DNA from: Ophiobolus disseminans
Lineage: Eukaryota > Ascomycota > Dothideomycetes > Pleosporales > Phaeosphaeriaceae
Assembly: GCA_010093685.1 (NCBI GenBank)
Contig: MU006230.1
Location: 533,524-597,523, forward strand
Direction: 5' to 3'
Length of the DNA stretch: 64,000 bases
Below the pieces are notes generated by a model. It saw only the letters and a program-made list of their open reading frames with translations. It had not been told where the DNA came from and did not search any database. Position numbers and translations under genes: made by a program. Below are positions 12,813-24,767 of this stretch, piece after piece; position 1 is the first letter of the stretch; the number at the start of each line of letters is the position of its first letter.

Positions 12813-13761
12813 ATGGCGTCGACGCTGCCTCAGCTTCGAAATGAGACACACAACTTCGCCTACCATGCGACAAGTGCATTGAGTGCGATCAAGCCAGCAC
12901 CACCTTTACCACCCAATCCACCAGCACGAAGTCGATCACAGGGAGCTTTGTCTTGCTACTCACTGAAGTCTCCAACTCCTCCTATACCAGCAAAGTCTCC
13001 GCAACGAAACATCCCATCTCCCGAGCCCTTCAGGCCACTTCATCTCCCAACAATTGTTCCCACTCCTCCTCCACGTACCCGTTCGCGCCCACACACAAGA
13101 CCACCCCGACCGACTCACACCACCAACGCACAGCTTCAGCTCCGAGACCTCATCCAACCACCCACGTCGTACTACGCACCTGTATTTCGTCCGCATGTTC
13201 CTACTACCCTGGCACCAACCAAGAAGCGAATCAGACCCAAGGGAAGACATGCATGGCACAACACGCGCATTGCCCTCCGCGTCCTGATCTTCACGGTCAT
13301 GCTCATTGGTTTGGCAATAGACCTCACACAATACACTGGAGCGAGACTGGACATTATACTCATTTATGTCGTACGTCATCTTTCTTCAGAATTCTATAGG
13401 AGAAGCGTGAACAATACTAACGCATACCCGCTTTCAAGGCTCCATGCGCGATCCTCTACAACTTCATCGAAGTGCTTAGCTTCGTATTCTTCGACCGCGG
13501 CGTACCTCCAAAAGTGCATTTATTCGTCGACTTTGTGCTGGCGAACGCGCTTATGATTGGTGGGTCGGTACAGGTATTGAAGCTCCGTTCCGACGAGATG
13601 TGGGATATGGGAAGCTAATGGCGCGTCAGTTGATTCTGGGTGGGGCCGTCAAGGTCGTGAATGCAGTGGGCGCGATGATGGTGTGTAGTGGCGTGGGGCA
13701 GAGTGCGGTGTGGGTGTTAGGTGTGGTTGGTGTGGTGAGGGAGAAGTATGGAGGGACTTGA
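12813..13761 (+). CDS. Hypothetical Pro-rich membrane protein with several transmembrane segments
   Basis: Model: exon 1 12813-13370, intron 13371-13438 (GTACGT...CTAAC...CAAG), exon 2 13439-13573, intron 13574-13629 (gctaatg branch, CAG acceptor), exon 3 13630-13761; 274 residues. The first 140 or so residues are Pro/Ser/Thr-rich and basic. About four hydrophobic segments follow: ALRVLIFTVMLIGLAIDL, DIILIYVV joined to APCAILYNFIEVLSFVFF, VHLFVDFVLANALMIGG, and LILGGAVKVVNAVGAMMV through GVGQSAVWVLGVVGVV. I do not recognise the family; layout resembles small fungal four-span membrane proteins with a disordered cytosolic N-terminus. An alternative donor 6 nt earlier (GTACAG at 13568) would also be in phase. 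The last exon is inferred from hydrophobic continuity across the intron; without splicing the frame closes at TAA about 13617. Confidence 0.65.
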
Positions 13762-13938
13762 GAGGGGATGTGAGGTTGAAGACATGTCCATTTTATATCG
13801 TAACGCAGAAGTGGTAAGAGGGCGAAAATATCAAGGAAGCACCTTCACAGAAGGTATAGTTCTATTATTGTTTCAACAAACGCGGTCTATGGTTCTATCT
13901 ATGCTCTATTCATACAATGACCACCAGCAGCAGGACGA

Positions 13939-15879
13939 TCAGGTCTTAGGATGCGCCTCGGTGGACTCAAGCTCGAACTGATCAGTGTTCGGTGGCTTCC
14001 AGAACTGCTTGTCACCCTTGGCCAATCGGATGAACCACGGCTGGGCGCGAGCAGAGTCGGAGTTGACTGTAATAATATGATTAGCTCCCGCCAATACACT
14101 ACAGGTGGAATGAAGGTTGACTTACAGCTCCAGTACTCCTTGTTATCATAATCAGGAGGGAGAATTTTACCACGCGAGACGAAGCCAACTGCCCATGTAA
14201 CACCATTGATGATAGTGTAGCACATGATACCAGCAATCAGTCCGTACGCGATGGAGTACGAGAACGGCATGAACATCAGCGTGACGAACGCTGGGATGGA
14301 GTCTCCAGGGTAGTTCCAGTTGATGGCTAGAACACCGCGCATCATCATACAGCCGACGAGAATCAGCGCACCGCCAGTGGCCCACGGTGGGATCGAGGCG
14401 AAGATGGGAGCGAAGAAGAGAGAGATGAAGAACAGGACTCCAGTGGTCATGGCTGTAAGGCCTGTGCGACCTCCTTCCTGAATTCCAGCCTGAGAGATTG
14501 ATTAGTAAACGCTTCGGGGATGATGGAAGTGGTACATACACCTGACTCGACGAATGCCGTAACAGGCGAGGATCCAAACAGCGAACCGATAGATATAGAA
14601 ATAGCGTCTGCACTGTAGGCGATGGTGCTCTTGGGGAAGTCACCCGTATCCGGATCCACGACCCCGGAAAAGCGAGCCATGGAGTATAGAGTGCCAGTGG
14701 CGTCGAGGATATCGACGTACAACATAGTGAAGACAGCCAAGATGAACTGACCGCCCACGTTCGAGAGATCCCAGTTCTGAGCGAGCAGGGTGTTCTTGAT
14801 GGGGTGGAACGCAACAACGTTCTTGAAAAAGTCGAAGCGCGCGTCGCCAACGACCGTGCGGGGAAAGAACGTAATGGATGTGTCGCGCGGCCAGGAGAAG
14901 ATGGATACAAGTGCAATACCCACAATCATCGCTCCGCGGACTTTGTAGGTCATGAGCAATGCTGTAAAGACACCACCGACGAGGAAGCCAAGCCACATAG
15001 TAGGGTTTGTGGCCTTGTGTCCGAGACAGGCGCCAGTGTCTTTGTCAAGGTATTGGGGAGGGCAGCCTCCGAGTTCAAGAGGAGTAGCCTTCGACCCAGT
15101 GATAGCACCTAGACCAGCAGAATACGACAGACCAATGAGGGTTAGGAAGAGGCCAATACCGGCACCACAGGCGACCTTGATAGATGCTGGGATGATTCGA
15201 GCGAGCCACTGACGGATGCCGAGGAGAGAGAGAGCAACAAAGATGAAACCTTCAACAAACACGGCTGTCATGGCCACGCGGTAGTCGATTGGGCCAGTGC
15301 CGTGGAAGCCTACCATTTGATAGGCGAGGTAAGCATTCAATCCCATAGCGGGTGCGACGGCCACGGGTAGGTTTGCAGAAATACCCATGAGGAAAGATCC
15401 GAGTGCGGCGATTGCAGCAGTGGCTGTGATGAAGTCACGGTTGACTTCCACAAGACACAGAGAATAGGCTTCGTCCGCCATACACGTAGGGTCGACTGGG
15501 TCGTTGCAGACACTATATCATAGTTAGTAAATCTAGCTTGTCATATCTGTTGAGCTTAAAACCTACCATGTCGCTCCCGAGTCGGTGAGAACGGAGGCCT
15601 ATGTGGTTCCATTAGTGTACGTCAGAATGATCATAGAGTGAGACTTACGTTCACAGCGATAATGTAGGCCATCGTAAAAAAGGTCGTCAGACCCGCTCGT
15701 AGCTCAGTGGTGAATCGAGCATTGCGAATCTCATTGGGCTGTGATGGTCAGCAGAGCTCGTAAACGATACTGTTTGGTAAACATACATGACCAGAGCCAT
15801 CAAGATGGAAGTACTTCCCAACGAAAGAACGTGAGACGCGGTCATTAAGAGCAGCCTTGTTCCGTTCAAGGAAGCCCAT
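13939..15879 (-). CDS. azgA: AzgA-type hypoxanthine/adenine/guanine permease
   Basis: Model with six exons: 15879-15787, 15738-15649, 15598-15567, 15512-14540, 14489-14126, 14066-13939; introns of about 49-59 bp; 559 residues. It matches the AzgA branch of the nucleobase/xanthine-uracil permease superfamily, plasma-membrane proton-coupled purine importers. Visible features are the short N-terminus MGFLERNKAALND, FTMAYIIAVN in the first membrane segment, many hydrophobic helices (AMGLNAYLAYQMVGFHG, LYVDILDATGTLYSMARF, GSSPVTAFVESGAGIQEGG RTGLTA), and a hydrophilic C-terminal tail. The central ESGAGI...GGRTGL segment, typical of the family's substrate region, is split by the intron at 14539-14490 and restored in phase. 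The 32-nt exon 3 (ASVLTDSGATC) is short but required by phase. The gene is convergent with the upstream membrane-protein gene, 177 bp between stop codons. Confidence 0.93.
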
Positions 15880-17300
15880 CTTTGCGGTTGGATAGCAAAA
15901 AGCAGAAAACAACGACGACGAAAGTAGGTCAACTGGAGAGGGTCCAACCGGAAAGCCAGCGCTCAAGTAGAAAATACTCCACTAAGACAAGTGCCACCCG
16001 CACACGGCAGCTAGTGGGGAGAAGGGGCAGCCGGAATGTAGTGCCCTAAGACGTCGTGTAGTACTCGCCAGTGGCGCCACTATGTTAGGTGCATGGCAGG
16101 CCTGGGGTCAGTCTAGTCGTACGTGCACTCAGGGATGTGCCATACCCTTCAGGCAGGTCCGTCGCCTACAGGAGTTCGCTCCACAGTTTCTCATCTCCCA
16201 TCAACGGAGCTGATTACTTCGGCGCAATGCAACCATATGCCATAGCGTATACCAAGAGACGCGAGCTGTGGCTAGGTTCGGTTCACTTCCTGATTTTGAC
16301 GAGCTTCCGCTACTCATGGACGCCACCATACTACAACCTTTCGAGATCTGCAGGGCACGTATGTGCCTGCATGAAGCTCAACGACCTGCATTTCGTCTGC
16401 AAAGGTATGAACTTTCGACCGTGAGGCCACATTATAATTATGAGACCTTTCAGAAACGAGAAGGGCCGTTGTAGGCGAGAATACAGGTCCTTGAAGATCC
16501 TGAAACGATGCTTCGGCAGGATTGACAGGTTGTGACTGAAACGTGGGAAAATTGCCCATGGAGAAGGCCTATCAGGATTTTCTCCACACAATTACGCGAA
16601 CCATACCTGGGTAGCGCATGATGGCATCGGTGCAGAGTCCGAACGTGGGTAGAGTCGCAATCGCGCGAAACCACACATTCGGGACTGTACCAAGCGGCTC
16701 TAAAAGATCCGGTGGACTTTCGAGAAAGGGCATTCGCGCGGTGGCTCGGGTTGTCTGCCGGGACCCTTTGCGAGTCGAGGGCGGGCAATAGGCAGGTGGC
16801 GACTGGGCACTAGTTCCTTCCGAAGCCCAACGAGTTCGAGGTTTGAAGCGACATGCCTTTATCTTCAGCCCTAGGTAGCTGTGGTGGCATCACAAGGCAC
16901 GTGGTCAGAGCGTGCTTCTTCGCGTGCAGATCCTCCATTGAAGTAGCGAGCAGTTCGCCCAAAGGTATGTGCGACTAGGAAGGTCACTGTGGACGATCGT
17001 GATCTGGGAGCGCGAGAAGTGCGAGAACGAAGACGTGCCGTCTGTCAAAGCTTTCGCTTAGAAGCGGCCGTACATCGGAGTAACCTTCTTACGGCACCCA
17101 ACCACACAGGATCCACGGTCGCTTCGAGACCGTTGCTGTTTAGGATCTAGTCGGGCAGTAGCCTCAAGATAGAGAGTCATTTCCATGTGCGGCTGGGATA
17201 GGGACGATGTCGGCCCCTGTCCAAGCTCAACCTCCGCCTGTAGATATGCTGTTGATGGAAGTGCGCGTGCGACCAGGCCCACATTGACAGCAACGACAAC
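15880..17300. other. Intergenic, no supported gene
   Basis: About 1.4 kb between divergent genes (permease and methyltransferase-like gene). Only short overlapping open frames without domain or splice support. Confidence 0.5.
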
Positions 17301-19234
17301 ATGTTTCCAACTTTTGATATACCACCGCAGCACGCAGAGACAGTAGGAGCGAGGAAGGCGCGGAGGGCGAAAGAGGGAGAGAATGGCAGGCGGTCGTCCA
17401 CATCAACGTCGCAGTCGTCTGGTAGTACCAACAGCGCAACAGCCAACTCGGCAAAGTCAAGGTCTGGAGACAAGGGCGGCTTCGGCTGGTTTGGCAAGAG
17501 CAGTAAGAAGGGCGTCCAGGAAATTTCAACACTCAAGGCCCCCAAGAAATCACAGCCTCTCAAGGAGCCAGAGCCAGAGATACTGGAGATAGAGCCATGC
17601 CCACCAACAGCTCCACTACCTCCGCCATCACTCGAGCGAGAGCTGCCCAGGAGGCCTTCAAACCGCTCCAACTACGACTCGCCCTCCCCTGACCATTTTC
17701 CATCACCACCGTTGAGATCTCTACCTTCGTTACCACCTTCCAGCGCACTTCCACCACCGCCATCGCAAGGGCCGCTCAGCCCTGGGCTACTTAGCTTACC
17801 AGGTATGTGTTCATCCCATGTTGCTTTTGTGATCTGCAAACAACGTGGCAGCCCTGAAAATGTCGCGACTCAGATCTACGATTGATCTGCAATGATCAGC
17901 AAAGCACGTGCACGTGACAGGTGCAGTTTGTACTGACGATCAATGCAGACTCGAGCAATGGAAGGAGGTCGCAATACTCTTCGACAACATCTTCCTCTAA
18001 TCGCACCGCTTTCTCTAATAGAAGCGTCTTTTCCAGCAACTCGCATCCCGAAAGCACCTTCTCGGAAGAGAGTTACGACGACTCTCGTCTTGGAAGTAAC
18101 GTGCAATTTGAGGCAGTCGAGCGCGGTTCACGTACCGGCTCCAGACAGAGCGATCATGCTGCCAAAGCTGCTCAGGCACCGTTCGCACGTGCCTTGGCAA
18201 AGATGGAGAGCGCTGGCGCTCGCATCATCGCTGCACGATTGAGCGAAGAATGGGAGGGTCTTGACGACGATGAAAGTTACCAAGAAGTTGTCTTTGAGAA
18301 GCGTCTCTGGGCATTGACTGCCTACCAGCGTCTCACACAAAACAAACATCTCCAGTCGCCAGCACATGAAATTCTCAGCAACAGTCGACCGGCCGATCAG
18401 AGGCGGATACTGCATCTCCACGGCTCGCTTGGTATGTAGTCTGATAACATCCTAAATGGTACATCACTAACATAAACAGCCGACGGATGGATGCTTGCAA
18501 CACGATACCCAGCCGCAACTGTCTACACGCTATCATCACAGAAAACGACCAAAACGCCAACATCCTACCCGGCCCCTCTAAATCACCACTCCCTCTACGT
18601 CCCTTCTCTGTCATCAGCAACCCCCTTCCCAGACGGCTACTTCGATTCCATCGTATCGAGATCTGTCGCCACTGTCCTCCGCAACGACGACTGGGCCCGC
18701 TCATTCTTCGACTGCATGCGCGTGCTCAAGCCCGGCGGCAACATTGAAATTCTCACCGTAGACGCCCACCTATCATGCGAAGGACCGAAATTATCCCAAT
18801 GGGTCGACGAGACCCTCTCCAACAGGCTCGAGGCTCACGGCCTGAGCCGACAAGCCTCCGACACCGTCCTCGACACCATGGAAATCGTCGGCCTTGAAAA
18901 CATACGCCGGGCACGCGTCGCCCTACCTGCACATTCACCAAAAACCGTTGCGCGACCCGCTCCGCCGCCCTCACATACATTCGGCGCTGCCATGCCTGTA
19001 CCATCGCCCCAGGACTCGGTCGATGCAAGTCGCATGATGTCGTTCTTGGGCAGGCACTTCTACCAAGAACTACATGGTCGCTTCTTGAAGGTCGAGCGTG
19101 GGGAAGAGTGGTTCTGGACCCGAAGGGACATCAGAGAGGAGTGCGAGCGGTACAAGACGAAGATGGTGCTCACGATTGCGTGTGCGCAGAAGCCGAGCGG
19201 TATACCCGGTGTGGATGGATATCTTGATCTATAG
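17301..19234 (+). CDS. Methyltransferase type 11-like protein with disordered N-terminus
   Basis: Model: exon 1 17301-17802, intron 17803-17948 (146 bp), exon 2 17949-18431, intron 18432-18479 (48 bp), exon 3 18480-19234; 579 residues. Residues 1 to about 260 are Ser/Pro-rich, low complexity and probably disordered, with a basic GGFGWFGKSSKKG patch. The C-terminal half has a Rossmann methyltransferase layout: RILHLHGSLGADGWMLATRYP (motif I position), FPDGYFDSIVSRSV, and MRVLKPGGNIEILTVD (motifs II-III). The glycine-rich motif I is degenerate (HGSLG instead of a GxGxG loop) and is interrupted by intron 2, so SAM binding is uncertain. C-terminal blocks (FLGRHFYQELHGRFLKVERGEEWFWTRRD) look conserved, but I cannot name the family. 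Function is unknown; a regulatory or non-catalytic role is possible. Confidence 0.8.
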
Positions 19235-20744
19235 GCTGCGAGAGATGTGTTTGTATTTGGAGAAGTATTTCATTTGGTTCAGTCACGTCCTATGCATGCG
19301 GGATGTGGATGGAGAATATTGTCCCGGTTAGCGATTCTGCACTTCTAGATTCCCTCCTCTGTTTGATAACCCCCTTTGTTTGTAGCATGGCTTGAACAAA
19401 TTCGCATTCTAGTTTTACTCAACAGCGCGCTCTTTCCAATGCGTGGACCCTTATCTCCAGTGACGCACTTTTCTGCATGGCGCACCACCTAAGAAAGCCC
19501 GGACCCTTCAGCTCGGGCTGTGCAGCGAAGTTGTCTAAGCTTCGCCTCTTAGGCGGTGGGCTTGTAGTTTATTGGTATCTTTAGTGGGCGGCCTGAAGTG
19601 GCGGTTCCCTAGATATGCAGCGCCAGTCCAGCGTGCCTGCGCCATGGCGTTTGTGGCGTTTCCAATGTGGAAAGGTCAACTGGACTTTTTCTCCAATGGC
19701 AGAGTCACCTTGGACTCCGGTCATGCATGTGGGTTTTCCATGCATGGAAGCTTTCGTGCGCCATCGGAATGTTTGGCGGGAAATGCCCAGTGGATCCTGT
19801 TCGTCACGGAGGCTTTTTTGAGAAGAAAAAAAAAGCAAGAAAGTTGCTGTACGTGCGTGCAAAACACACTGTGCATACGAGTGACATGTTCGTTTTGTGT
19901 CGACTGGATGAGCTGTCCTTGTTCTTGAAATGATTTGCGGATTTTGTGGATGATGTTTTCTTATCAATCCTCCCTAGGTAATTCTTTGTGCAGACTTTTC
20001 TTCGTGCTGCCTAAACCATTGTATGACAACGCTCTGTCAGCTATGAGGAATTTGACGATGTCACGATTGAACGGAAAGGAAAATGTGCGGGTAGCATTAG
20101 CTAACTTTACAGCAACGAAGTGCTCTCGAGATAGAGATAGGTTTCTCCTTTCCCACATGGAAGATAGCACGTCGGAAACCGTGTATGTTATGGCACTCAC
20201 GGCCGCCGTAATATGCTTGCTGTGGAAAAATGTATCAATTCTCTTGTCCAAGCTGTCATCGCACATATGGATCCTTGAATCCCTCTACAATGACCAACTT
20301 GACAGGCTTGACTAATCCTATACACCATTCGCGAAGTCTTGATTCACATTATCATCACCAAGCTATCGCATAGGGCTTGCTAATGCCGTTTTTGCTTGCA
20401 ACCAACGACTCCCTGCGCAGGAATCAATCATTCTTGCACAGTCTCTATCGCTGTGTGTTGTTTGACTTTGTATTAGTAGATGCTTTGCCGATTTGTTCCG
20501 ATACATAACGCTCGCAGTAGACTGTAGCATTGCAGAATTAGCTGTTGAATGCTTGAGGGCAGGTGAATTATCTGTCAAAAGACCAATGCCTGGTAAGAAT
20601 ATGATCAATGTTTACATGCGCACATTTTTCATGCTATTCATGTATATTGCACGTCACTGATCGACCGAAGCGGTGGATGAAGCATATTATTCATTTTTGG
20701 TCGTCATCATCTACACATATATACAAGACTATATCAACACACGC
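19235..20744. other. Intergenic between convergent genes
   Basis: About 1.5 kb between stop codons of the methyltransferase-like gene and the aminopeptidase. It contains short A-runs near 19825 and no open frame with domain support. Confidence 0.5.
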
Positions 20745-22335
20745 TTACAAAAGCTTGATAGAGCGCTTAGCACCCTGGACGCCCTTGCGGACCTCAGTGC
20801 GGACGCTCCTCTTCGCAGTGCCGTTACCGACAGGTGTGCGAACTGGGAAACCCTCCCATGAGGTAGCGTAGTGGGCAACAGCAGCAGCAATACCGCGAGA
20901 GTGGAGGAGCCACGCATCCTGGTTGAGGTTGGTGACGTTGTCCGCAGCCTGGTGGTAGTTCTGATCTAGAATCTCTCCGGCTACTCCGCCCCAGATAGCT
21001 TGCTCCGCGACGGTCTTGATCTCATCGGCGCCAGTTGTCGTTCCACCTGCAGGAATGTTGGCATCGAGGAAGGGGCCGTAGTCGGAACGACCGTTGAACT
21101 CGGTTGCGTTGGATGGGATGTTGAGGTCCTTGAAGTAGCCCTCGAAGAAAGCCTCAATGTCGGCGCTTCCAGCAGGGCCGCTAAGACCGTACGCGCTGCC
21201 ATCACCGTCGTAAATCTGGTGCACGTAGTTGGGCGACGCAATCATATCGAAGTTCAGGTAGGCGCGGATCTTGAGCGCTGCCTCAGGGGAAAGGCTCTCA
21301 ACAAAGTAGGTGGAGCCTAGCAGGCCGGACTCCTCACCAGACCAGAAACCAAAGCTGACGGCGTTCTTGACGTTGTACTTGGCAAGAGACTTCGCAACGT
21401 TTAGGATACCGACAGTTCCGGATCCATCGTCGTTGATTCCAGGACCAGCACCAACGGAGTCGGTATGGGCACCAAGCCATAGCTGGTTGCTCTTGTCACC
21501 ACATTTGCTTGTCGCAAGGACGTTGTTGGTGGTGATGACTTGAACGTCAGTAAGGACATCCAAAGATGCGGTGACGTTAGCACCGCCCTGAATCTGAGCA
21601 ACAAGAGCCAGACCCTCCGCCTGTAGGAGCGAAACAGTTGCAACGTATGAACCTTCCGGACGAGGAGGAGGACCAAGAGTAGCGCTGATTGAACCGGGAG
21701 CGTTGTTGTAGATGATCGCGGCCACAGCACCGGCGCCACCAGCAAGAGCGGATTTCAATCCGAACTCGCATGAGCCACGAGAGATGAGTACGATACTGCC
21801 GGCTACCGCAGCAGGGTAGTCAGACGCTGCACAACCTAAGTTGCTAACGACGACCACGGGCGCAGTAACGAGACCAGCAGTCGAGTTGGAGTACTCAAAG
21901 ATGGTCGAGTTGATAGCACGTCCGCCAATGGTGAAGGTGTTGAGAGTGCCGTTCAACATCACATAGTTCGAAAAAGGCTGCAGAGTAACATCGTAGTACG
22001 AGGTAGACTCGAGTTCCTTCTTCAGCCAGTTGACGGTGTCTTCGTGCGCCTTTCCGCCCATGATCCTATTGCGGGCAGGGTAGCTGTACGCAAAGTCCTC
22101 GAGCTGTTGGGCACCTTTGACCAGCTTTTTGATGGTGATGTCCTCCTTCAGCTTCTCCTGGATGGTGTTAGCATACCGCTCATATCATCTCTAGAATTCG
22201 AAGGCCACCTACCGCCGTGACGAGAGGCTTCTTAGGGCATGGCTTGGAATTTTGACCATCCTGGCGTTCCCGGAGTTCTGTAGGAATGGCCGACGCAGCA
22301 GCGGCGAGAGCAGCGAGAGCGAAAGTGACCCTCAT
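20745..22335 (-). CDS. Secreted M28-family zinc aminopeptidase with PA domain
   Basis: Model: exon 1 22335-22213, intron 22212-22158 (55 bp), exon 2 22157-20745; 511 residues. The N-terminus MRVTFALAALAAAASA is a clear signal peptide, and LRERQ follows as a possible propeptide site. A protease-associated domain is inserted (about residues 135-250: GLVTAPVVVVSNLGC, ISRGSCEFGLKSALAGGAGA). The M28 catalytic domain shows the expected zinc ligands and base: LGAHTDSVGAGPGINDDGSG, WSGEESGLLGS, NFDMIASP and NYHQAADN. It should release N-terminal residues from peptides outside the cell, like fungal leucine aminopeptidase 2 or aminopeptidase Y. The final His motif lacks the Cys common in LAP2 (CYHQACD). 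Several N-glycosylation sequons are present. Confidence 0.93.
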
Positions 22336-23849
22336 ATTGACGATGCTTTTCAATCTCTGACGGACGAGATGAGAGAAGCAGGTAATGGCTGTGTCTTCCC
22401 TGAGAGGTGCAGAACGCGACTTTTATACCTCGCCATCGCACCATCCGCCAGGCGATGCCTGCGGAACCCTGCACAGAATCCGTGGACCTGTTTCCTGCGT
22501 CCAGCTCTGCAGCGATCGCGTGCACTCACAGTCATTCCCATGTCCGCCAAGCATTTCGATATCACCCATCTCTTATCATTCGTCAACGGCGTCTCCACCC
22601 TTCATGCTTAATCCAGCAGCTGGTAAAGACAAGCAGCGCCAATGCCTGCTTCATCGCCGCAGCAACCCTGGATTGGGTGTCGGCGTGCGTGATAGTGGCG
22701 CTGGATTGCGAGGTTCCTGGAGCGCAATTGGAGAAAATGCTCACGGAGAGAGAGGGATGGGGAAACAAGCTCGTGTTCGCCAAGACTGCTCTTTAGGAAG
22801 GTGGAATGGGAGGCGCAGGAACGCGGCTCTTCGGCCTTCTACCTAGCACCGATTGCGTATGCGGGGCATCCAACGGCTTCCATCACACATCCTTCTCTTC
22901 TTTGAGGCTTTGTGTCATCGCGCGGTGCCACTACTCCTCTGGTGTAGCCGCATGTCGAAGGTCGCTGCAGACAGCACGGCACGCTCCGCCGAGGTACGCT
23001 AGATAATTGTGTTCTGGCTTGTGCCTGGCGCACGGAGCAGCTAGTTGATGAGATAAGAGAGCATCTATGACGAGGCTTTACAATACGAGGTATGTTCAAA
23101 TTGAATCAATCATGTCAAATTATGTGTCGGTAGATAGAAAGAAAGAGGAGGTACCGCACGGCATATATAATACGGAGCACCTGGGCACCATGTTGGTCTC
23201 TCGGCGGCACCATAGCGCATCCGGGCATCCTAGCCATCTGCCTATGTCGTTGTTCTATTGATGTTGAACGTAGGTCGGCCTTACATCGTGCAAAGAACAA
23301 GACATGATGTCTCTGGCACGAGAGAATTTATGTAGCGTGGCATGCATTCTAGAAAGCAAAAACACTTTATTTAGTGTTGAGATCGACTAGCAAAAACGTA
23401 TTCGAAAGTGAGAAACTTGCTATTATAGCATCTCGATGGCGCCGTTGACTGGAAGCAAACTACGGAAATAGATCCAACCCGGTATTTTACTAGGAAGATT
23501 GAAGAGAAAACGACGAATAATGGTGCTCTTGGATCTCGCAAGACCCGAGATCACATCTGATACTGTTCTGCACTACATCAACTTCGCAACTCTACATTAG
23601 CACTGAAAAACCAAACTCCACGTACCTAGCGACCATGATTTGGACACTTAGATACGTGTGGTTATTAATTCTCGCAAAAGCCACCTTTGTCCCAATGCGC
23701 AAACTACTCGTGGCTGCCTAAAATTCCACATCTACGTTACAGACAGATGTCCAGGATCAAAACCGAACCACGGAACCACACATTTCTATAATATCGATCA
23801 AAGTCAATTCTCACTTCCTCCTCACAACACTCCACTCACAATCAAAAAC
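22336..23849. other. Intergenic, divergent promoters
   Basis: About 1.5 kb between divergent genes. No supported coding frame. The 100 bases before 23850 are C/T- and A-rich, as expected of a fungal leader. Confidence 0.5.
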
Positions 23850-24767
23850 ATGTTTTCATCCTCAAGACCAAACCTCTTCCGGCCCGCACCCCCAACCCCA
23901 TACCAACGCCTCCTGGCCTCCCCAACCTTCTTCCTCATATCATGGCTCTACACGCACTAACTCCCCATCTCCGCACCCCTCCCAAAGTCTCCACGCATTA
24001 AGGTCGTCTGTATATCCGACACACACACCGCGCAATCCGCTGTACCTACCGCGGACATCTTGATTCACGCCGGGGACTTGACCATCAACGGCACATTCGC
24101 AGAGCTACAGAAACAACTTCATTGGCTCAGCACGCTTGCCCACGCGCATAAAATCGTGGTGGCGGGGAACCACGACATCCTCTTGGATTCGACGTATTTC
24201 TCACACAAGAATCCCAAACTTCCTTTGCCTACGACGTCGCCGGCAAGATTGGACTGGGGCAGCGTGACGTATTTACAAAACCCGTCTGCCACGCTAGATA
24301 TTCGCGACCGGGCGATTCGCGTATACGGATCACCGATGACGCCCGAGTATGGGAATTGGGCGTTCCAGTACGGCCGTGAAGATGTGTGGAGCGGTAGCGT
24401 GCCCGACGGAACTGTCATTCTAGTTACGCATGGGCCGGCGAGGGGCCATGTTGATGGCGCGAGTCCGGCGGCGGGGTGTGGGTATTTGTTAAGAGAAGTG
24501 AGGAGGGTGATGCCGGCGTTGCATGTTTGTGGGCATATTCATCGTGCGCGGGGGAAGGAGGTTGTTGATTGGAATTTGGTACAGTGGGCATATGATAGGG
24601 TGACTATGGGAGAAGGGGGATTGGGGACGGTGGTGGTGATGCTGATAGCGTGGATATGGGGATGGGTTGTATATGTGGGTTGTGGGAAAAGAGTGGGTCA
24701 GACGGTGTTTGTAAATGCGGCTGTGGAGGGGAATGAAGGGGAGGACGTGATTGTGGTGGAGGTGTGA
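23850..24767 (+). pseudogene. Calcineurin-like metallophosphoesterase with in-frame stop
   Basis: A single frame runs from ATG 23850 to 24767 but is broken by TAA at 23958-23960, after 36 codons (…FFLISWLYTH). The downstream part is otherwise intact and carries all metallophosphoesterase metal-binding motifs: SDTHT (DxH), HAGD, VVAGNHD, VTHGP and CGHIH. Fungal homologues usually have a short hydrophobic leader directly before the DTH motif, which is what precedes and spans the stop, so the TAA looks like a nonsense change (for example CAA to TAA). No GT donor occurs between 23850 and 23985, so the stop cannot be spliced out from within this leader. An alternative is an upstream start at 23635 with an unusually long intron ending at 24002. 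Without rescue the phosphoesterase domain is not made. Confidence 0.6.
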
